Below, one piece after another: positions 25,695 to 34,068 of a stretch of DNA of 64,000 bases. The stretch is taken from contig JAHBTQ010000002.1 of NCBI GenBank assembly GCA_019638495.1, positions 372,001 through 436,000 on the forward strand, read 5' to 3'. The position numbers and the translations under genes were made by a program. Under the pieces are notes generated by a model, which saw only the letters and a list, made by a program, of their open reading frames with translations, made no database searches and was not told the DNA's origin. The stretch comes from Taibaiella sp. (GTDB lineage Bacteria > Bacteroidota > Bacteroidia > Chitinophagales > Chitinophagaceae). The first letter of the stretch is position 1. Each line of letters starts with the position of its first letter.

Positions 25695-26251
25695 TGTCCG
25701 TAACATGTTCTGCAGCGCGGCTCATAAAGGTCGCGCTCGCCCAGGAGAAAGAGTTCCTGCTCCTGCGATTTTCGATACGAGTAGTTGGCAAGGCTGCCGC
25801 ATTTTGCACAGATGGCGTGCAGCTTGGTTACATATTCAGCCCGTGCCATAAGCGCGGGTACCGGGCCAAAAGGTTTGCCGGTAAAGTCCATATCCAGTCC
25901 CGCTACTATTACACGCACACCAGCCTGGGCCAGATGGTCGGCAATATCACAGATGCTGTCGTCGAAGAACTGCGCCTCATCTATGCCCACAACATCTACA
26001 CCCACCGCCAGTGCGGGAATGGATTCTGGGCTTGCTACAGGCAGACAGGGAATTCGTGATGCGTCATGAGAAACTATATGTTCTTTATCATAGCGGGTGT
26101 CTGTCTCCGGTTTAAAGATACGCGCCTGCTTACCCGCTATCTCCACCCGCTTCAGCCTGCGTATTAGCTCTTCGCTTTTGCCGGAGAACATACTGCCGCA
26201 GATCACCTCTATCCATCCGGTTTTTTGTGCGTTTTGTGGCTCCGTAAACAT
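25691..26251 (-). CDS. tdk: Thymidine kinase
   Basis: 186 residues, the size of type II (TK1-like) enzymes. P-loop GSMFSGKSEELI at residues 19-30, lasso/base-binding region with VGIDEAQFFDD (DEAQ), GLDMDFTGKPFGPVP, and the zinc motif CAKCG with CRTC near the end. Phosphorylates thymidine with ATP in the salvage pathway. It is followed, with a 4-nt overlap, by the lipoprotein gene. A shortened, diverged copy of its first ~21 codons lies at 27713-27775 on the other side of the monooxygenase gene. Confidence 0.97.
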   Translation of the reverse strand: MFTEPQNAQKTGWIEVICGSMFSGKSEELIRRLKRVEIAGKQARIFKPETDTRYDKEHIVSHDASRIPCLPVASPESIPALAVGVDVVGIDEAQFFDDSICDIADHLAQAGVRVIVAGLDMDFTGKPFGPVPALMARAEYVTKLHAICAKCGSLANYSYRKSQEQELFLLGERDLYEPRCRTCYGQ

Positions 26252-26515
26252 TATTCTATTTGGCCGATTTTACTTGCAAGATATTGAGAATTTTGAAGCG
26301 CAGAGTTGATGCGCTATTTGCTCATGCCTCGCTTTTGACAAGTCCTGCGTAAGCCGATACTGCTATATAATATTCATTATTAGTGGGTTGCGACCATGGT
26401 CTTTACTCATCGGCAAAGGTTGTATCTTTAAATAGACCATGCCCTATAATATTGGTTCGGAGCCGAAGCCGGCAGCCCGAATATTTTTTTCAGAATAAGC
26501 CAACCATGAACACCA

Positions 26516-27700
26516 ATGGAAAACAAGTATGTGCTCATTTCAGGAGCAGGTATTGCCGGGACAGCTCTGGCATATTGGGTGAAGAGATTCGGCTTTAACC
26601 CTACCATCGTAGAGGTAGCGCCTGCTCTAAGGCAGGGTGGTTATGCAATAGACTTCTGGGGGTCAGGTTTTGAGGTGTCTGATCGAATGGGAATAGTGCC
26701 GGCCCTTTCCAGGGCAGACCTGGGCATTTCAGAAGTGTCTTTCGTCGACGCTGATAACAGGCGTAAGGCCGCGATGAACTACGCGAAGTTGAAGCAGATG
26801 ATGAATGGGCGTGCTTTTACTCTACTGAGAAGCGACCTTGCCCGCATTATCTACGAGCACCTTGACGACGATATTGATATCATTTTCGGAGATACTGTTA
26901 CGGGAATTGTCCAGCACTCAGATAGGGTTGCGGTGCAATTTAGAAATAGCAAAACGCGTGACTTCGATCTGGTCATTGGTGCAGACGGACTACACTCTGT
27001 GGTGCGTAACCTGGTGTTTGGCGACGAAGCGCGGTATGAAAAATTTTACGGTTTCTACACAGCGTCGTTTACCGTCAAACATAATTTTTCCAATGGAAAG
27101 GAATTTCTGATCTACAATGTGCCGGGGAAGCAAGCTGCAATTTATTCGATAGATGAAAATACGTCTGCGGCCTTTTTCATTTTTGCTGTTGAGGGAAAGT
27201 TGGCATATGACCACCATGACTTAGCTGCGCAAAAACAACTGCTGCGTGATGAGTTTGCCGGTGTTGGCTGGAAGTGTGCCGACATACTCGCCCGGATGGA
27301 TGACGCACCGGACTTTTACTTTGACGTTGTGAGCCAGGTGCAGATGGATAATTGGTCTCAGGATCGCGTGAGCCTGGTAGGCGATGCGTGCGACTGTCCC
27401 TCGCTGCTTTCTGGCCAGGGCTCCACGCTGGCCATTGTAGGGGCTTACATACTGGCCGGTGAGCTAAAGAATGCCAACGGCAACTACAGGCAAGCGTTCG
27501 CGGAATACCAGAGAATCTTCAAGCCTTTCCTCGATGAGAAGCAACGGCTGGCCCGCAACTTTGCAGCATCCCTGGTCCCCAAAAGTAGTTTTGGGATATG
27601 GCTGCGCAACAAAACAGTTAATCTCATGTTCCTACCCTTCGTTTCAAAGCTGTTTATCAAACAGTTTCTGGATCATAAGTTAGAACTCAAGAAATATTAG
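26516..27700 (+). CDS. FAD-dependent monooxygenase (PHBH-type; TetX/UbiH-like)
   Basis: 394 residues. FAD-binding Rossmann motif at the start (LISGAGIAGTALAYWVKRFG), GIQ-like second motif replaced by DLVIGADGLHSVVRN, and the GD motif VSLVGDACDCPSLLSGQG. This is the aromatic hydroxylase fold that also includes tetracycline-inactivating TetX and ubiquinone hydroxylases. The substrate is not determinable. It lies divergent from tdk. Immediately 3' of its stop is a remnant of a tdk-like gene start on the opposite strand, which suggests a past duplication or insertion here. Confidence 0.9.
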   Translation: MENKYVLISGAGIAGTALAYWVKRFGFNPTIVEVAPALRQGGYAIDFWGSGFEVSDRMGIVPALSRADLGISEVSFVDADNRRKAAMNYAKLKQMMNGRAFTLLRSDLARIIYEHLDDDIDIIFGDTVTGIVQHSDRVAVQFRNSKTRDFDLVIGADGLHSVVRNLVFGDEARYEKFYGFYTASFTVKHNFSNGKEFLIYNVPGKQAAIYSIDENTSAAFFIFAVEGKLAYDHHDLAAQKQLLRDEFAGVGWKCADILARMDDAPDFYFDVVSQVQMDNWSQDRVSLVGDACDCPSLLSGQGSTLAIVGAYILAGELKNANGNYRQAFAEYQRIFKPFLDEKQRLARNFAASLVPKSSFGIWLRNKTVNLMFLPFVSKLFIKQFLDHKLELKKY

Positions 27701-27712
27701 GTGCTGTTTTGA

Positions 27713-27775
27713 CAGGCTCCCACGAACTACCTCAATCCACCCGGTTTTATGTGCGAGATATGGTTCTGTGAACAT
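27713..27775 (-). pseudogene. Remnant of a thymidine kinase 5' end
   Basis: Reading the minus strand from the ATG at 27775 gives 16 codons with 13 residues identical to the start of Tdk (MFTEPxxAxKTGWIEV), then weaker similarity to about codon 21 (GS). It lacks the P-loop and everything after. The region upstream of the ATG also resembles the tdk upstream region. This is a degenerate duplicate, not a working gene. Confidence 0.8.
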
Positions 27776-27826
27776 GTGATTTGTGAAATTTCAAGTCGAA
27801 GATAATGCGGGAAACCGCTTTAAGAA

Positions 27827-28030
27827 TTACTCAGCAAGCTTCTTTAGCACCGAACAGTACTTTGACTTTATAGCATCGTAGTGTTGCGACAGGTTAACTG
27901 CATTGTCGTCATTGGTCTTAATACCCTTTAAAAAGTCGAGAATCATTTCCAGCACATTCTCGTTGTCGGTTGATTCAACTCTTAGAGCAAATTGCCTGAT
28001 GGCTTCTTTTTTAAGTTCGGCCACGCTCAT
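27827..28030 (-). CDS. Small antitoxin-like protein (orphan)
   Basis: 67 residues: MSVAELKKEAIRQFALR, then VLEMILDFLKGI and a Lys-rich tail (KYCSVLKKLAE). The pattern of two short helices with a conserved start resembles Bacteroidota antitoxin-like small proteins that sit before RelE/ParE-type toxins, but no toxin gene follows: the downstream space holds only the tdk remnant. Function therefore unproven. It is probably a real gene because of the coherent amphipathic helices and start. Confidence 0.5.
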   Translation of the reverse strand: MSVAELKKEAIRQFALRVESTDNENVLEMILDFLKGIKTNDDNAVNLSQHYDAIKSKYCSVLKKLAE

Positions 28031-28137
28031 TTGATTGCTTTAGTTTAAAAATACGGACAATTTCGGTTGCAAGGTTAAGCTAGCTGCTGCCACGTGGAAA
28101 TCGTTCATCCTTTCTATAAGTTTAATATTTTTATCGG

Positions 28138-28875
28138 ATGAAAATAGGCCTGGTTTTTCGAATTGTGCTAATTAGTTTATTTGTGGCAGGCTGCAATGAA
28201 ACTGCTAGCGAAAAAGTGACCTATATTAAGGATAAGGCGACTGTTGATGCTAGTTCAATAGTTCCTTTCGCAGGCACTTGGGTAAAAAGGGCTTATGTCG
28301 ATACGCTGTTGCTAACACATTCGCCAATGGCATCGCAGTCAGTTGAGTGGTTCTATTATATACCATTGTCAGATACTGAAATTGGATATTCATTTACGAT
28401 TCATGAAGGGGCAGACCAGTACCGGGTACTTAAGCGTGATGGGCGGTACCTATTACAGTTTATTCAAGGAAAAACATCAGGTATTGAAGTTCTCAGTCAG
28501 AATGTAATAAAAATTGGCGGCGAAGAGTATCTCAAAGTTGCAGACTCAGTTTGTGACCGTGTTTCTGAGCGATTCCTTTTCCCTGGTCAATTCGCTAAAG
28601 GAGATACGGTCGTCGAATTTACGTCTGATGGAAAAATTATCGGCCTCGATACATTTTCCTTCTATCACGTTCAAAATGACTACTATGGCGCGGGTCTTGA
28701 TCGGGACTTGATGTATATGGGGGCAACTGTTGGCGATGTCTCTAACGTTACTTTTAGTTTTCGCAATGATACGCTTATTATTTGCACCATCAAATGCGCT
28801 CTCAAAGATGAGAATGACGATTGCGTGGAAATCGAAAATGATAAAGTGTGTTATAGATTAGTGAAACAAAGATGA
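28138..28875 (+). CDS. Lipoprotein, function unknown
   Basis: 245 residues. Signal peptide with lipobox LFVAGC (Cys at residue 19), so a predicted outer-membrane or inner-membrane lipoprotein. The mature region is beta-rich (SVEWFYYIPLSDTEIGYSF, YRVLKRDGRYLLQF, VSNVTFSFRNDTLIIC). Three Cys in the C-terminal half (SVCDR, IICTIKC, DDCVE) could form disulphides. The GTWVKRAYVDTLLL opening recalls lipocalin-like domains. No specific function was recognised. Convergent with the CarboxypepD_reg-like gene, separated by a hairpin. Confidence 0.7.
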   Translation: MKIGLVFRIVLISLFVAGCNETASEKVTYIKDKATVDASSIVPFAGTWVKRAYVDTLLLTHSPMASQSVEWFYYIPLSDTEIGYSFTIHEGADQYRVLKRDGRYLLQFIQGKTSGIEVLSQNVIKIGGEEYLKVADSVCDRVSERFLFPGQFAKGDTVVEFTSDGKIIGLDTFSFYHVQNDYYGAGLDRDLMYMGATVGDVSNVTFSFRNDTLIICTIKCALKDENDDCVEIENDKVCYRLVKQR

Positions 28876-28934
28876 TGTTACTTCAGCTGATTAAGCTGTG
28901 GCGTTTAATTTATGAACAATTGCCTTCGGATATC

Positions 28935-28966
28935 GATTTGTCAACTTTCCGAAAAGTTGACAAATC
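28935..28966. terminator. Bidirectional hairpin
   Basis: Perfect 14-bp inverted repeat GATTTGTCAACTTT / AAAGTTGACAAATC with a 4-nt loop, between convergent genes ending at 28875 and 28988. The arms are A/T-rich but no strong T-run follows. Confidence 0.75.
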
Positions 28967-28987
28967 TTGAGAACTATGTTTGACCCC

Positions 28988-29656
28988 CTAATTCTGACTC
29001 CTGTAAGGATTATTCTTCTTCCTGTAATCCCCGCGTTTCCATGACTGGATGAATTCGCCCCATGCTATCGGGTTAAAGATGTTCATAGGCGGGCGCTGCA
29101 TGTAATATACCGCTTCGTTTGCTTGTTTGGCCAGTTGGCGGGCCTGGGCTTCCCGGCCATCTATAGGCATAGTATATGCTAGCATGCGCAGCAGGTAGGC
29201 GTCTGTGTTGCGGCGCGCCAGCTCATACTGGTCGTTAGGTATGTTCCAGTATTTAAAGGCATAGTCAAATGCCTCCTTCGATGGCAATGGGCGAATAATG
29301 GTCTCCGGCAGGTAAAAGGTATCCTGCACCATTAGCTGAATGAGGGAGTAATATTGCCCTTCTATATTACGCGGCACCACAAATTCCTTTGAGCGATAGC
29401 CGATACTGCTGAATTCAAGCGTATCACCTTTGTAACAAACGATGGAGAATACTCCGGTGTATTCGGCTTCCACGCCACGGTTCTGGTTCTTTACCAGTAC
29501 AGTAGCTCCCGGCACAGCGCGCAGGCTGTCGGCAGTCATCACCACGCCATTTATCTGTATGATGTTTTCCATGCCTTGCTGTGCCATGGAAGCGCCGGCA
29601 GCAAACAGGGCAGACAGCAGCAGGAAAAAGCGGGTTAGTGCGCGTGTGCGAATCAT
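28988..29656 (-). CDS. Secreted protein with carboxypeptidase-D-regulatory-like domain
   Basis: 222 residues. Signal peptide MIRTRALTRFFLLLSALFAAGASMAQ. An N-terminal CarboxypepD_reg-like beta sandwich (~32-115): INGVVMTADSLRAVPGATVLV, YTGVFSIVCYKGDTLEFSSI and GYRSKEFVVP, the pattern that in Bacteroidota begins TonB-dependent receptors and many lone proteins. The C-terminal half is helical (AFDYAFKYWNIP, ARQLAKQANEAVYYM). No plug or barrel follows, so it is not a receptor. Paralogous in architecture to the protein encoded at 40506-41210. Confidence 0.8.
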   Translation of the reverse strand: MIRTRALTRFFLLLSALFAAGASMAQQGMENIIQINGVVMTADSLRAVPGATVLVKNQNRGVEAEYTGVFSIVCYKGDTLEFSSIGYRSKEFVVPRNIEGQYYSLIQLMVQDTFYLPETIIRPLPSKEAFDYAFKYWNIPNDQYELARRNTDAYLLRMLAYTMPIDGREAQARQLAKQANEAVYYMQRPPMNIFNPIAWGEFIQSWKRGDYRKKNNPYRSQN

Positions 29657-29750
29657 ACTATAAAGTTACTCTTTTAGGGCCATTGAAGCAAGGATGGGAA
29701 GCCATCTTCAGCCGGGCGTGTAACACGGCCAAAATACGCGTGTTTTCATG

Positions 29751-29758
29751 TACTTTTG
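29751..29758 (+). promoter_or_regulatory. -7 promoter box TACTTTTG
   Basis: Exact TAnnTTTG match, 33 nt before the ATG of the Mrp ATPase gene. Confidence 0.5.
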
Positions 29759-29791
29759 CGTGTCTTAAGACGTACTTTAACAAAGGTTTAT

Positions 29792-30889
29792 ATGATAACA
29801 AAAGAGGCTGTAATAGCGGCGCTAAGCCAGGTAGAGGAGCCGGATCTGGGTAAGGATCTGGTGACGCTGAACATGGTGAAGGATGTGGAGATAGATGGTA
29901 AGAAAGTGTCCTTTACTGTGGTGCTCACCACACCGGCATGTCCGCTGAAGGAGATGATCGAGAGAGCGTGCGTTACTGCCATAAAGCACCTGGTAGATAA
30001 GGAAGCCGAGGTTACGGTTAACATGACATCTAACGTAAACAGCAATCGTAAGGATGCCAAGTCCGTGCTGCCTGGAGTGAAGAACATCATCATGGTTGCA
30101 TCCGGCAAGGGCGGGGTAGGTAAGTCTACGGTATCGGTAAACCTTGCTATTGGTCTGGCCAGGGAAGGTGCCAGTGTCGGACTCCTGGATGCAGATATCT
30201 ATGGTCCGTCTATTCCCATAATGATGGGCCTGCGCGATGAGCGGCCTAAAATGATGGATGTAGACGGCAAAGGCATGATAGTGCCTATGGAGCGCTACGG
30301 TGTAAAAACCATGTCTATCGGAGTACTTATCGATGAGAAGCAGGCGGTGATCTGGCGTGGCCCTATGGCCAGTTCTGCGTTGAAACAATTTATCTCTGAC
30401 GTTTACTGGGGCGAGCTGGACTATCTGGTCATAGACCTGCCACCGGGCACGGGCGATGTGCACTTGACCATGGTGCAGACTGTACCGGTAACAGGTGCCC
30501 TTATAGTGTCTACACCACAGGCGGTGGCCGCGGCCGACGCACGCAAAGCAATAATGATGTTTAAGCAGCCGCAAATCAACGTGCCGATACTCGGAATTGT
30601 TGAAAATATGGCTTATTTTACACCGCAAGAGCTGCCGGAGAACAAGTATTACATCTTCGGGCAGGGTGGTGCGCGCAAGATGGCAGAGCAGTTTGAACTG
30701 CCATTCCTTGGCGAAATACCTATAGTACAGGGTATTCGTGAAGGGGGCGATAGGGGCATACCCGCCGTGGTGGACGATGAGCCGGTAGCAAAAGCAGCCT
30801 TTACGGAGCTGGCGCAAAGCGTGGCGCGCAACGTAGCGATACGCAATGCTAACCTGGAGCCGACCAAGGTGGTGCAAATGAGTAACTAA
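29792..30889 (+). CDS. Mrp/NBP35-type Fe-S cluster carrier ATPase
   Basis: 365 residues from the ATG at 29792 (MITKEAVIAALSQVEEPD). An N-terminal MIP18/DUF59 domain (residues 1-~85, VEEPDLGKDLVTLNMVKD and TTPACPLKEMIE) precedes the deviant P-loop ATPase: MVASGKGGVGKSTVSVNLA, LLDADIYGPSIP, LVIDLPPGTGDVHLT. The C-terminal CxxC present in many Mrp proteins is missing, as the corresponding segment reads VENMAYFTPQELPENK. Role in the family: carrying and transferring iron-sulphur clusters. Downstream SUMF1-like gene follows by 23 bp on the same strand. Confidence 0.93.
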   Translation: MITKEAVIAALSQVEEPDLGKDLVTLNMVKDVEIDGKKVSFTVVLTTPACPLKEMIERACVTAIKHLVDKEAEVTVNMTSNVNSNRKDAKSVLPGVKNIIMVASGKGGVGKSTVSVNLAIGLAREGASVGLLDADIYGPSIPIMMGLRDERPKMMDVDGKGMIVPMERYGVKTMSIGVLIDEKQAVIWRGPMASSALKQFISDVYWGELDYLVIDLPPGTGDVHLTMVQTVPVTGALIVSTPQAVAAADARKAIMMFKQPQINVPILGIVENMAYFTPQELPENKYYIFGQGGARKMAEQFELPFLGEIPIVQGIREGGDRGIPAVVDDEPVAKAAFTELAQSVARNVAIRNANLEPTKVVQMSN

Positions 30890-30912
30890 CAGAACTAACT
30901 AAAAGCAACTAT

Positions 30913-31764
30913 ATGAAGTTTGGTTTGTCGTCCCTGCTGTTGTGCCTGCTGGTGCAGCCGGCGGTCGCTCAAAGGAAATACAACAAGACGATTTTCGGGC
31001 CGCTGAAGATAGAGACCGTAAACGTGAACGGTGGCACATTTGACATGGGTGACGATGGTGGTGCGCAGGACCGCAAGCCTGCCCATACAGTGGTGCTCGA
31101 CAACTTCATGATGGGTAAGTACGAGATAAAGCAACAGCAATGGGTAGCGCTTATGGACGAAAACCCATCGCTTTATAAGTGCGACGAATGCCCTGTTACG
31201 AACGTGACTTATGACGAGGTGCAGGAGTTCATCAAGAGGCTGAATGAAGGTACCGGCAAGAAATACCGTCTGCCTACGGAGGCTGAATGGGAGTATGCTG
31301 CGCGTGGCGGCAGTCATGAGGATCTCATAAAGGAAAAGCATGTGCGCGGAGGTGTCAATGAGCTGCTGGTAGCTGACGAGAAGAAAGGCATGATGGCTCC
31401 GGAAAAGCACAAGAAGGGCGATAAGTATTCCGGACGCAATGGTGGACCGCAATCTATAGCCTGGTATAAGAATAATGCTGATGGACACGTGCACCGTGTA
31501 GGTATGAAGCAGCCCAATGACCTGGGCATATATGATATGACCGGAAATGCAGAAGAGTGGGTGAGCGACTGGTACTATTCAAAAGGATACGGTAGCAAGG
31601 ACACGGTGAGCAACCCTACAGGACCTGTAGGTGGCAAGTCGAAAGTGGTAAGGGGTGGCTCTATAGAGAATGAGGGCTCTGAGTTGGTGGTGACGCGCCG
31701 TGCGGGTTATTTGCCTGATACAAAGGCTCGTTCACTTGGTTTCCGCCTCGTAGAGGAGAAGTAG
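30913..31764 (+). CDS. SUMF1/formylglycine-generating-enzyme-like secreted protein
   Basis: 283 residues. Signal peptide MKFGLSSLLLCLLVQPAVAQ. FGE-sulfatase fold: VNVNGGTFDMGDDGGAQDRKP at the start, FMMGKYEIKQQQWVALM, PVTNVTYDEVQEFIKRLNE, YRLPTEAEWEYAARGG, MTGNAEEWVSDWY and RGGSIENEG, ending SLGFRLV. These match Bacteroidota SUMF1-domain proteins, including gliding-related GldK/GldJ relatives. Gliding function cannot be assigned because no other gld gene is adjacent. Catalytic Cys residues of true formylglycine enzymes were not located. Confidence 0.85.
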   Translation: MKFGLSSLLLCLLVQPAVAQRKYNKTIFGPLKIETVNVNGGTFDMGDDGGAQDRKPAHTVVLDNFMMGKYEIKQQQWVALMDENPSLYKCDECPVTNVTYDEVQEFIKRLNEGTGKKYRLPTEAEWEYAARGGSHEDLIKEKHVRGGVNELLVADEKKGMMAPEKHKKGDKYSGRNGGPQSIAWYKNNADGHVHRVGMKQPNDLGIYDMTGNAEEWVSDWYYSKGYGSKDTVSNPTGPVGGKSKVVRGGSIENEGSELVVTRRAGYLPDTKARSLGFRLVEEK

Positions 31765-31793
31765 AGACCTCTCCCCGGCCGGAAGTGAGCTTG

Positions 31794-31809
31794 CCTGCCG
31801 GTAGGCAGG
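31794..31809. repeat. Short palindromic repeat (CCTGCC-GGTA-GGCAGG)
   Basis: Perfect 6-bp arms around a GGTA loop just after the SUMF1-like gene. Sequences of this type recur in Bacteroidota intergenic regions; here only one copy is seen. Confidence 0.5.
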
Positions 31810-31835
31810 GTCGAATGAGCGTTGAAAATATTAAT

Positions 31836-31863
31836 AGCTCATCCCAACGGGATGGGCTTTTTT
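31836..31863 (+). terminator. Rho-independent terminator
   Basis: Stem AGCTCATCCC / GGGATGGGCT with a 3-nt loop followed by a T-run, after the SUMF1-like gene. Confidence 0.88.
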
Positions 31864-31895
31864 CTTAACTGAATTTAGCGGTGAAACCGCATTTG

Positions 31896-33581
31896 ATGAA
31901 TCGTTATCTACTAATTATTGTCGTAGCTGCGTTGCTCTTTATTCCATTCCTGGGAGGGGTGCACCTGTTCGACTGGGATGAAATAAACTTTGCGGAGTGT
32001 GCCCGGGAAATGATTGTCTCCGGCGACTACCTCCGTCCGCAGATAGACTTTATGCCTTTCTGGGAGAAGCCTCCTTTCTTTATCTGGCTGCAGGTATTAG
32101 CCATGAAGCTGTTTGGCGTGGGCGACTATGCGGCCCGGTTTCCCAATGCTGTAGTAGGAATTGTGACACTTTGCGCCGTTTATTATGCGGGCAAGCGTGC
32201 GGTAAGCGAGAAGGTGGGGCTATTCTGGTCGGCACTGTTTGCGGCCTCATGGCTTCCGCACCTTTACTTTAAGTCGGGTATTATAGACCCGACGTTCAAT
32301 CTGTTCATTTTCCTCGCTTTCTTCCAGGTCTATCTATTGGGGCAGGTTCCTCCGCCGGGGCGCACTGGTAGACCCTGGCTCCATGCTATGCTCGCAGGTC
32401 TGCTACTAGGCATGGCTGCAATAACAAAGGGGCCGGTTGCTATACTTGTAGCATTGCTTTCGCTTGGTGTATATCTAGTGGTGAGCAAGGGGCTCAGGAA
32501 TTATAAGATACAGCACCTGCTGGCAATTGCCGTTTTTGCCGCTGTGCCATTTGCCATCTGGATGGCCGCGGCTGCTGCAATTAATGGGGTGGAGTATGGT
32601 AAGTGGTACCTGAACGAGTTCTTTCAGTACCAGGTGCGCCTCTTCAGCACCGAGGATTCTGACCATGGCGGGCCATTCATCTATCATTTTGTGGTGCTGC
32701 TGGCAGGGTGCTTTCCCGCGTCTATCCTGTTGTTCCAGTACATAGGCAAGGGTAACGAGCAGGCAGAAGAAAACCGGGAATTGAAAAAGTGGATGTGGAT
32801 AATGTTTTGGGTGGTCCTGATCCTGTTCTCTATCGTAAAGACCAAGATCGTCCACTATTCATCGCTTTGTTACTTCCCGCTTACTTTCCTTGCAGCAGAG
32901 AGGCTGGCTGCCATTGCCGATGGTCGCGAGCAAATGAAGAGTTGGGTAAGGGCTGGATTGTTATTCATGGGCACTATTTGGGCGATCATACTCATAGCAC
33001 TTCCGGTCGTTGGTCTCAATAAGGAGCAGATTATACCCTTCATAGCCGATAAATTTGCAGTGGCCAATCTCCGGGCAAATATCTCCTGGAGCTATGCCGA
33101 ATGTGCATGGGGCCTGGGCTACCTGGTTGCGCTTTGGCTGTCTGTGCGCATGTTCCGGTCAAATGCTGCGCGGGCTACGTTGGTGCTACTGGCAACTCAG
33201 GTCGTAGCTATCCAGGTGACGATTTTGCATTTTACGCCCAAGGTGGAGGGCTACACACAGCATGCTGCGATTCAGTACTTCGAGAGTTTCGCAGGTAAAG
33301 ATGTGTATGTTCAGCCCCTCGGTTATAAGAGCTATGCAAACCTGTTTTACACCCGCAAGGGTCCATATACTAACAAAGAGTATGTATGGATGCGCACAGA
33401 TGACAAGGGCCGCCAAACGCCGGAAGCCAACAGCCACTGGCTGATCTATGGGGTTACAGACAAGCCTGCCTACTTTATTTGTAAGGTCAATGACAGTGCT
33501 GAATATGCATCAAAGCCGCAACTGCACCTTACAGGGAGCAGAAACGGCTTTGTCTTTTTCGAAAAGAAGTCAGCCCGATAA
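31896..33581 (+). CDS. Polytopic glycosyltransferase, ArnT/PMT (GT83/GT39) type
   Basis: 561 residues from the ATG at 31896. About 12 hydrophobic segments. The N-terminal part has the family signature: LFDWDEINFAECAREM (the DWDE acidic motif of GT83/GT39 proteins), then PFWEKPPFFIWLQ and DYAARFPNAVVG. The catalytic Asp/Glu would lie in the first periplasmic loop. GT83/GT39 enzymes use a polyprenyl-phosphate sugar, for example 4-amino-arabinose (ArnT) or mannose; the acceptor is unknown here. The C-terminal soluble region (FESFAGKDVYVQPLGYKSYANLF) is characteristic of this Bacteroidota branch. A second polytopic membrane protein is encoded at 41213-42664. Confidence 0.88.
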   Translation: MNRYLLIIVVAALLFIPFLGGVHLFDWDEINFAECAREMIVSGDYLRPQIDFMPFWEKPPFFIWLQVLAMKLFGVGDYAARFPNAVVGIVTLCAVYYAGKRAVSEKVGLFWSALFAASWLPHLYFKSGIIDPTFNLFIFLAFFQVYLLGQVPPPGRTGRPWLHAMLAGLLLGMAAITKGPVAILVALLSLGVYLVVSKGLRNYKIQHLLAIAVFAAVPFAIWMAAAAAINGVEYGKWYLNEFFQYQVRLFSTEDSDHGGPFIYHFVVLLAGCFPASILLFQYIGKGNEQAEENRELKKWMWIMFWVVLILFSIVKTKIVHYSSLCYFPLTFLAAERLAAIADGREQMKSWVRAGLLFMGTIWAIILIALPVVGLNKEQIIPFIADKFAVANLRANISWSYAECAWGLGYLVALWLSVRMFRSNAARATLVLLATQVVAIQVTILHFTPKVEGYTQHAAIQYFESFAGKDVYVQPLGYKSYANLFYTRKGPYTNKEYVWMRTDDKGRQTPEANSHWLIYGVTDKPAYFICKVNDSAEYASKPQLHLTGSRNGFVFFEKKSAR

Positions 33582-33584
33582 CCT

Positions 33585-33893
33585 TTATAGTAGTAGTAGG
33601 ATAAGGATCAGAATTAATATTAGTGTGCCGCCGCCTATGTATACATAGGTATTGGGGTGCATAGCCTGTAGTTCTTTTTTCAGTTCTTTTACCTCGGCAC
33701 GCACTTCCTTCTTTTCTTTTCTGCTCATATGGCCATAGTCCATGGCCTTTAGCTCATAAACACGCTCCTTTATCGCCATTGCCCTTATTTCGGCCGATGC
33801 TGCGTTGTCCGCCGCCATTGTAAAGCCCGCTGTGCTGACAAGCGTTATAAATGCGAGCAATATTGCTTTGATACTTACACGTAGGTTCTTCAT
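33585..33893 (-). CDS. Small secreted or membrane protein with signal peptide and C-terminal helix
   Basis: 102 residues. N-terminal signal peptide (VSIKAILLAFITLVSTAGFTMA), a short charged helical middle (KEKKEVRAEVKELKKEL, residues ~58-74) and a C-terminal hydrophobic tail (YVYIGGGTLILILILILLLL, after HPNT). This arrangement is found in a Bacteroidota family of small membrane proteins of unknown function. Convergent to the glycosyltransferase gene by 3 bp. No enzymatic motif. Confidence 0.75.
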   Translation of the reverse strand: MKNLRVSIKAILLAFITLVSTAGFTMAADNAASAEIRAMAIKERVYELKAMDYGHMSRKEKKEVRAEVKELKKELQAMHPNTYVYIGGGTLILILILILLLL

Positions 33894-34060
33894 AGCTTGG
33901 TTTATTTTAGGTTAATAATTAATGTAAAGTTACTCTCCCATTTCCCCGTTCTTGTTGCATGTTGCACCTGGCGAGATTATAGAATTGCTAGATATGCGTC
34001 CAGCCAAGTCCTAATTGTTAAATACAATCAAAGAAACATGATATTTCCGCACGTTGTGCG

Positions 34061-34068
34061 TACCTTTG
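34061..34068 (+). promoter_or_regulatory. -7 promoter box TACCTTTG
   Basis: Exact TAnnTTTG match, 120 nt before the ATG of the ABC-F gene. The long leader between it and the gene contains a 6-codon reading frame at 34090-34110. Confidence 0.55.

Noticed and set aside
27779-27820. Small GCGG-GAAA-CCGC hairpin before the antitoxin-like gene end
   Set aside because: Only four base pairs with no T-run in the useful direction; too weak to call a terminator.
29822-30877. A 351-codon open frame on the strand opposite the Mrp ATPase gene
   Set aside because: It has a His/Tyr/Arg-rich composition, no motif or signal peptide, and lies fully opposite a strong gene; such long mirror frames arise from codon bias.
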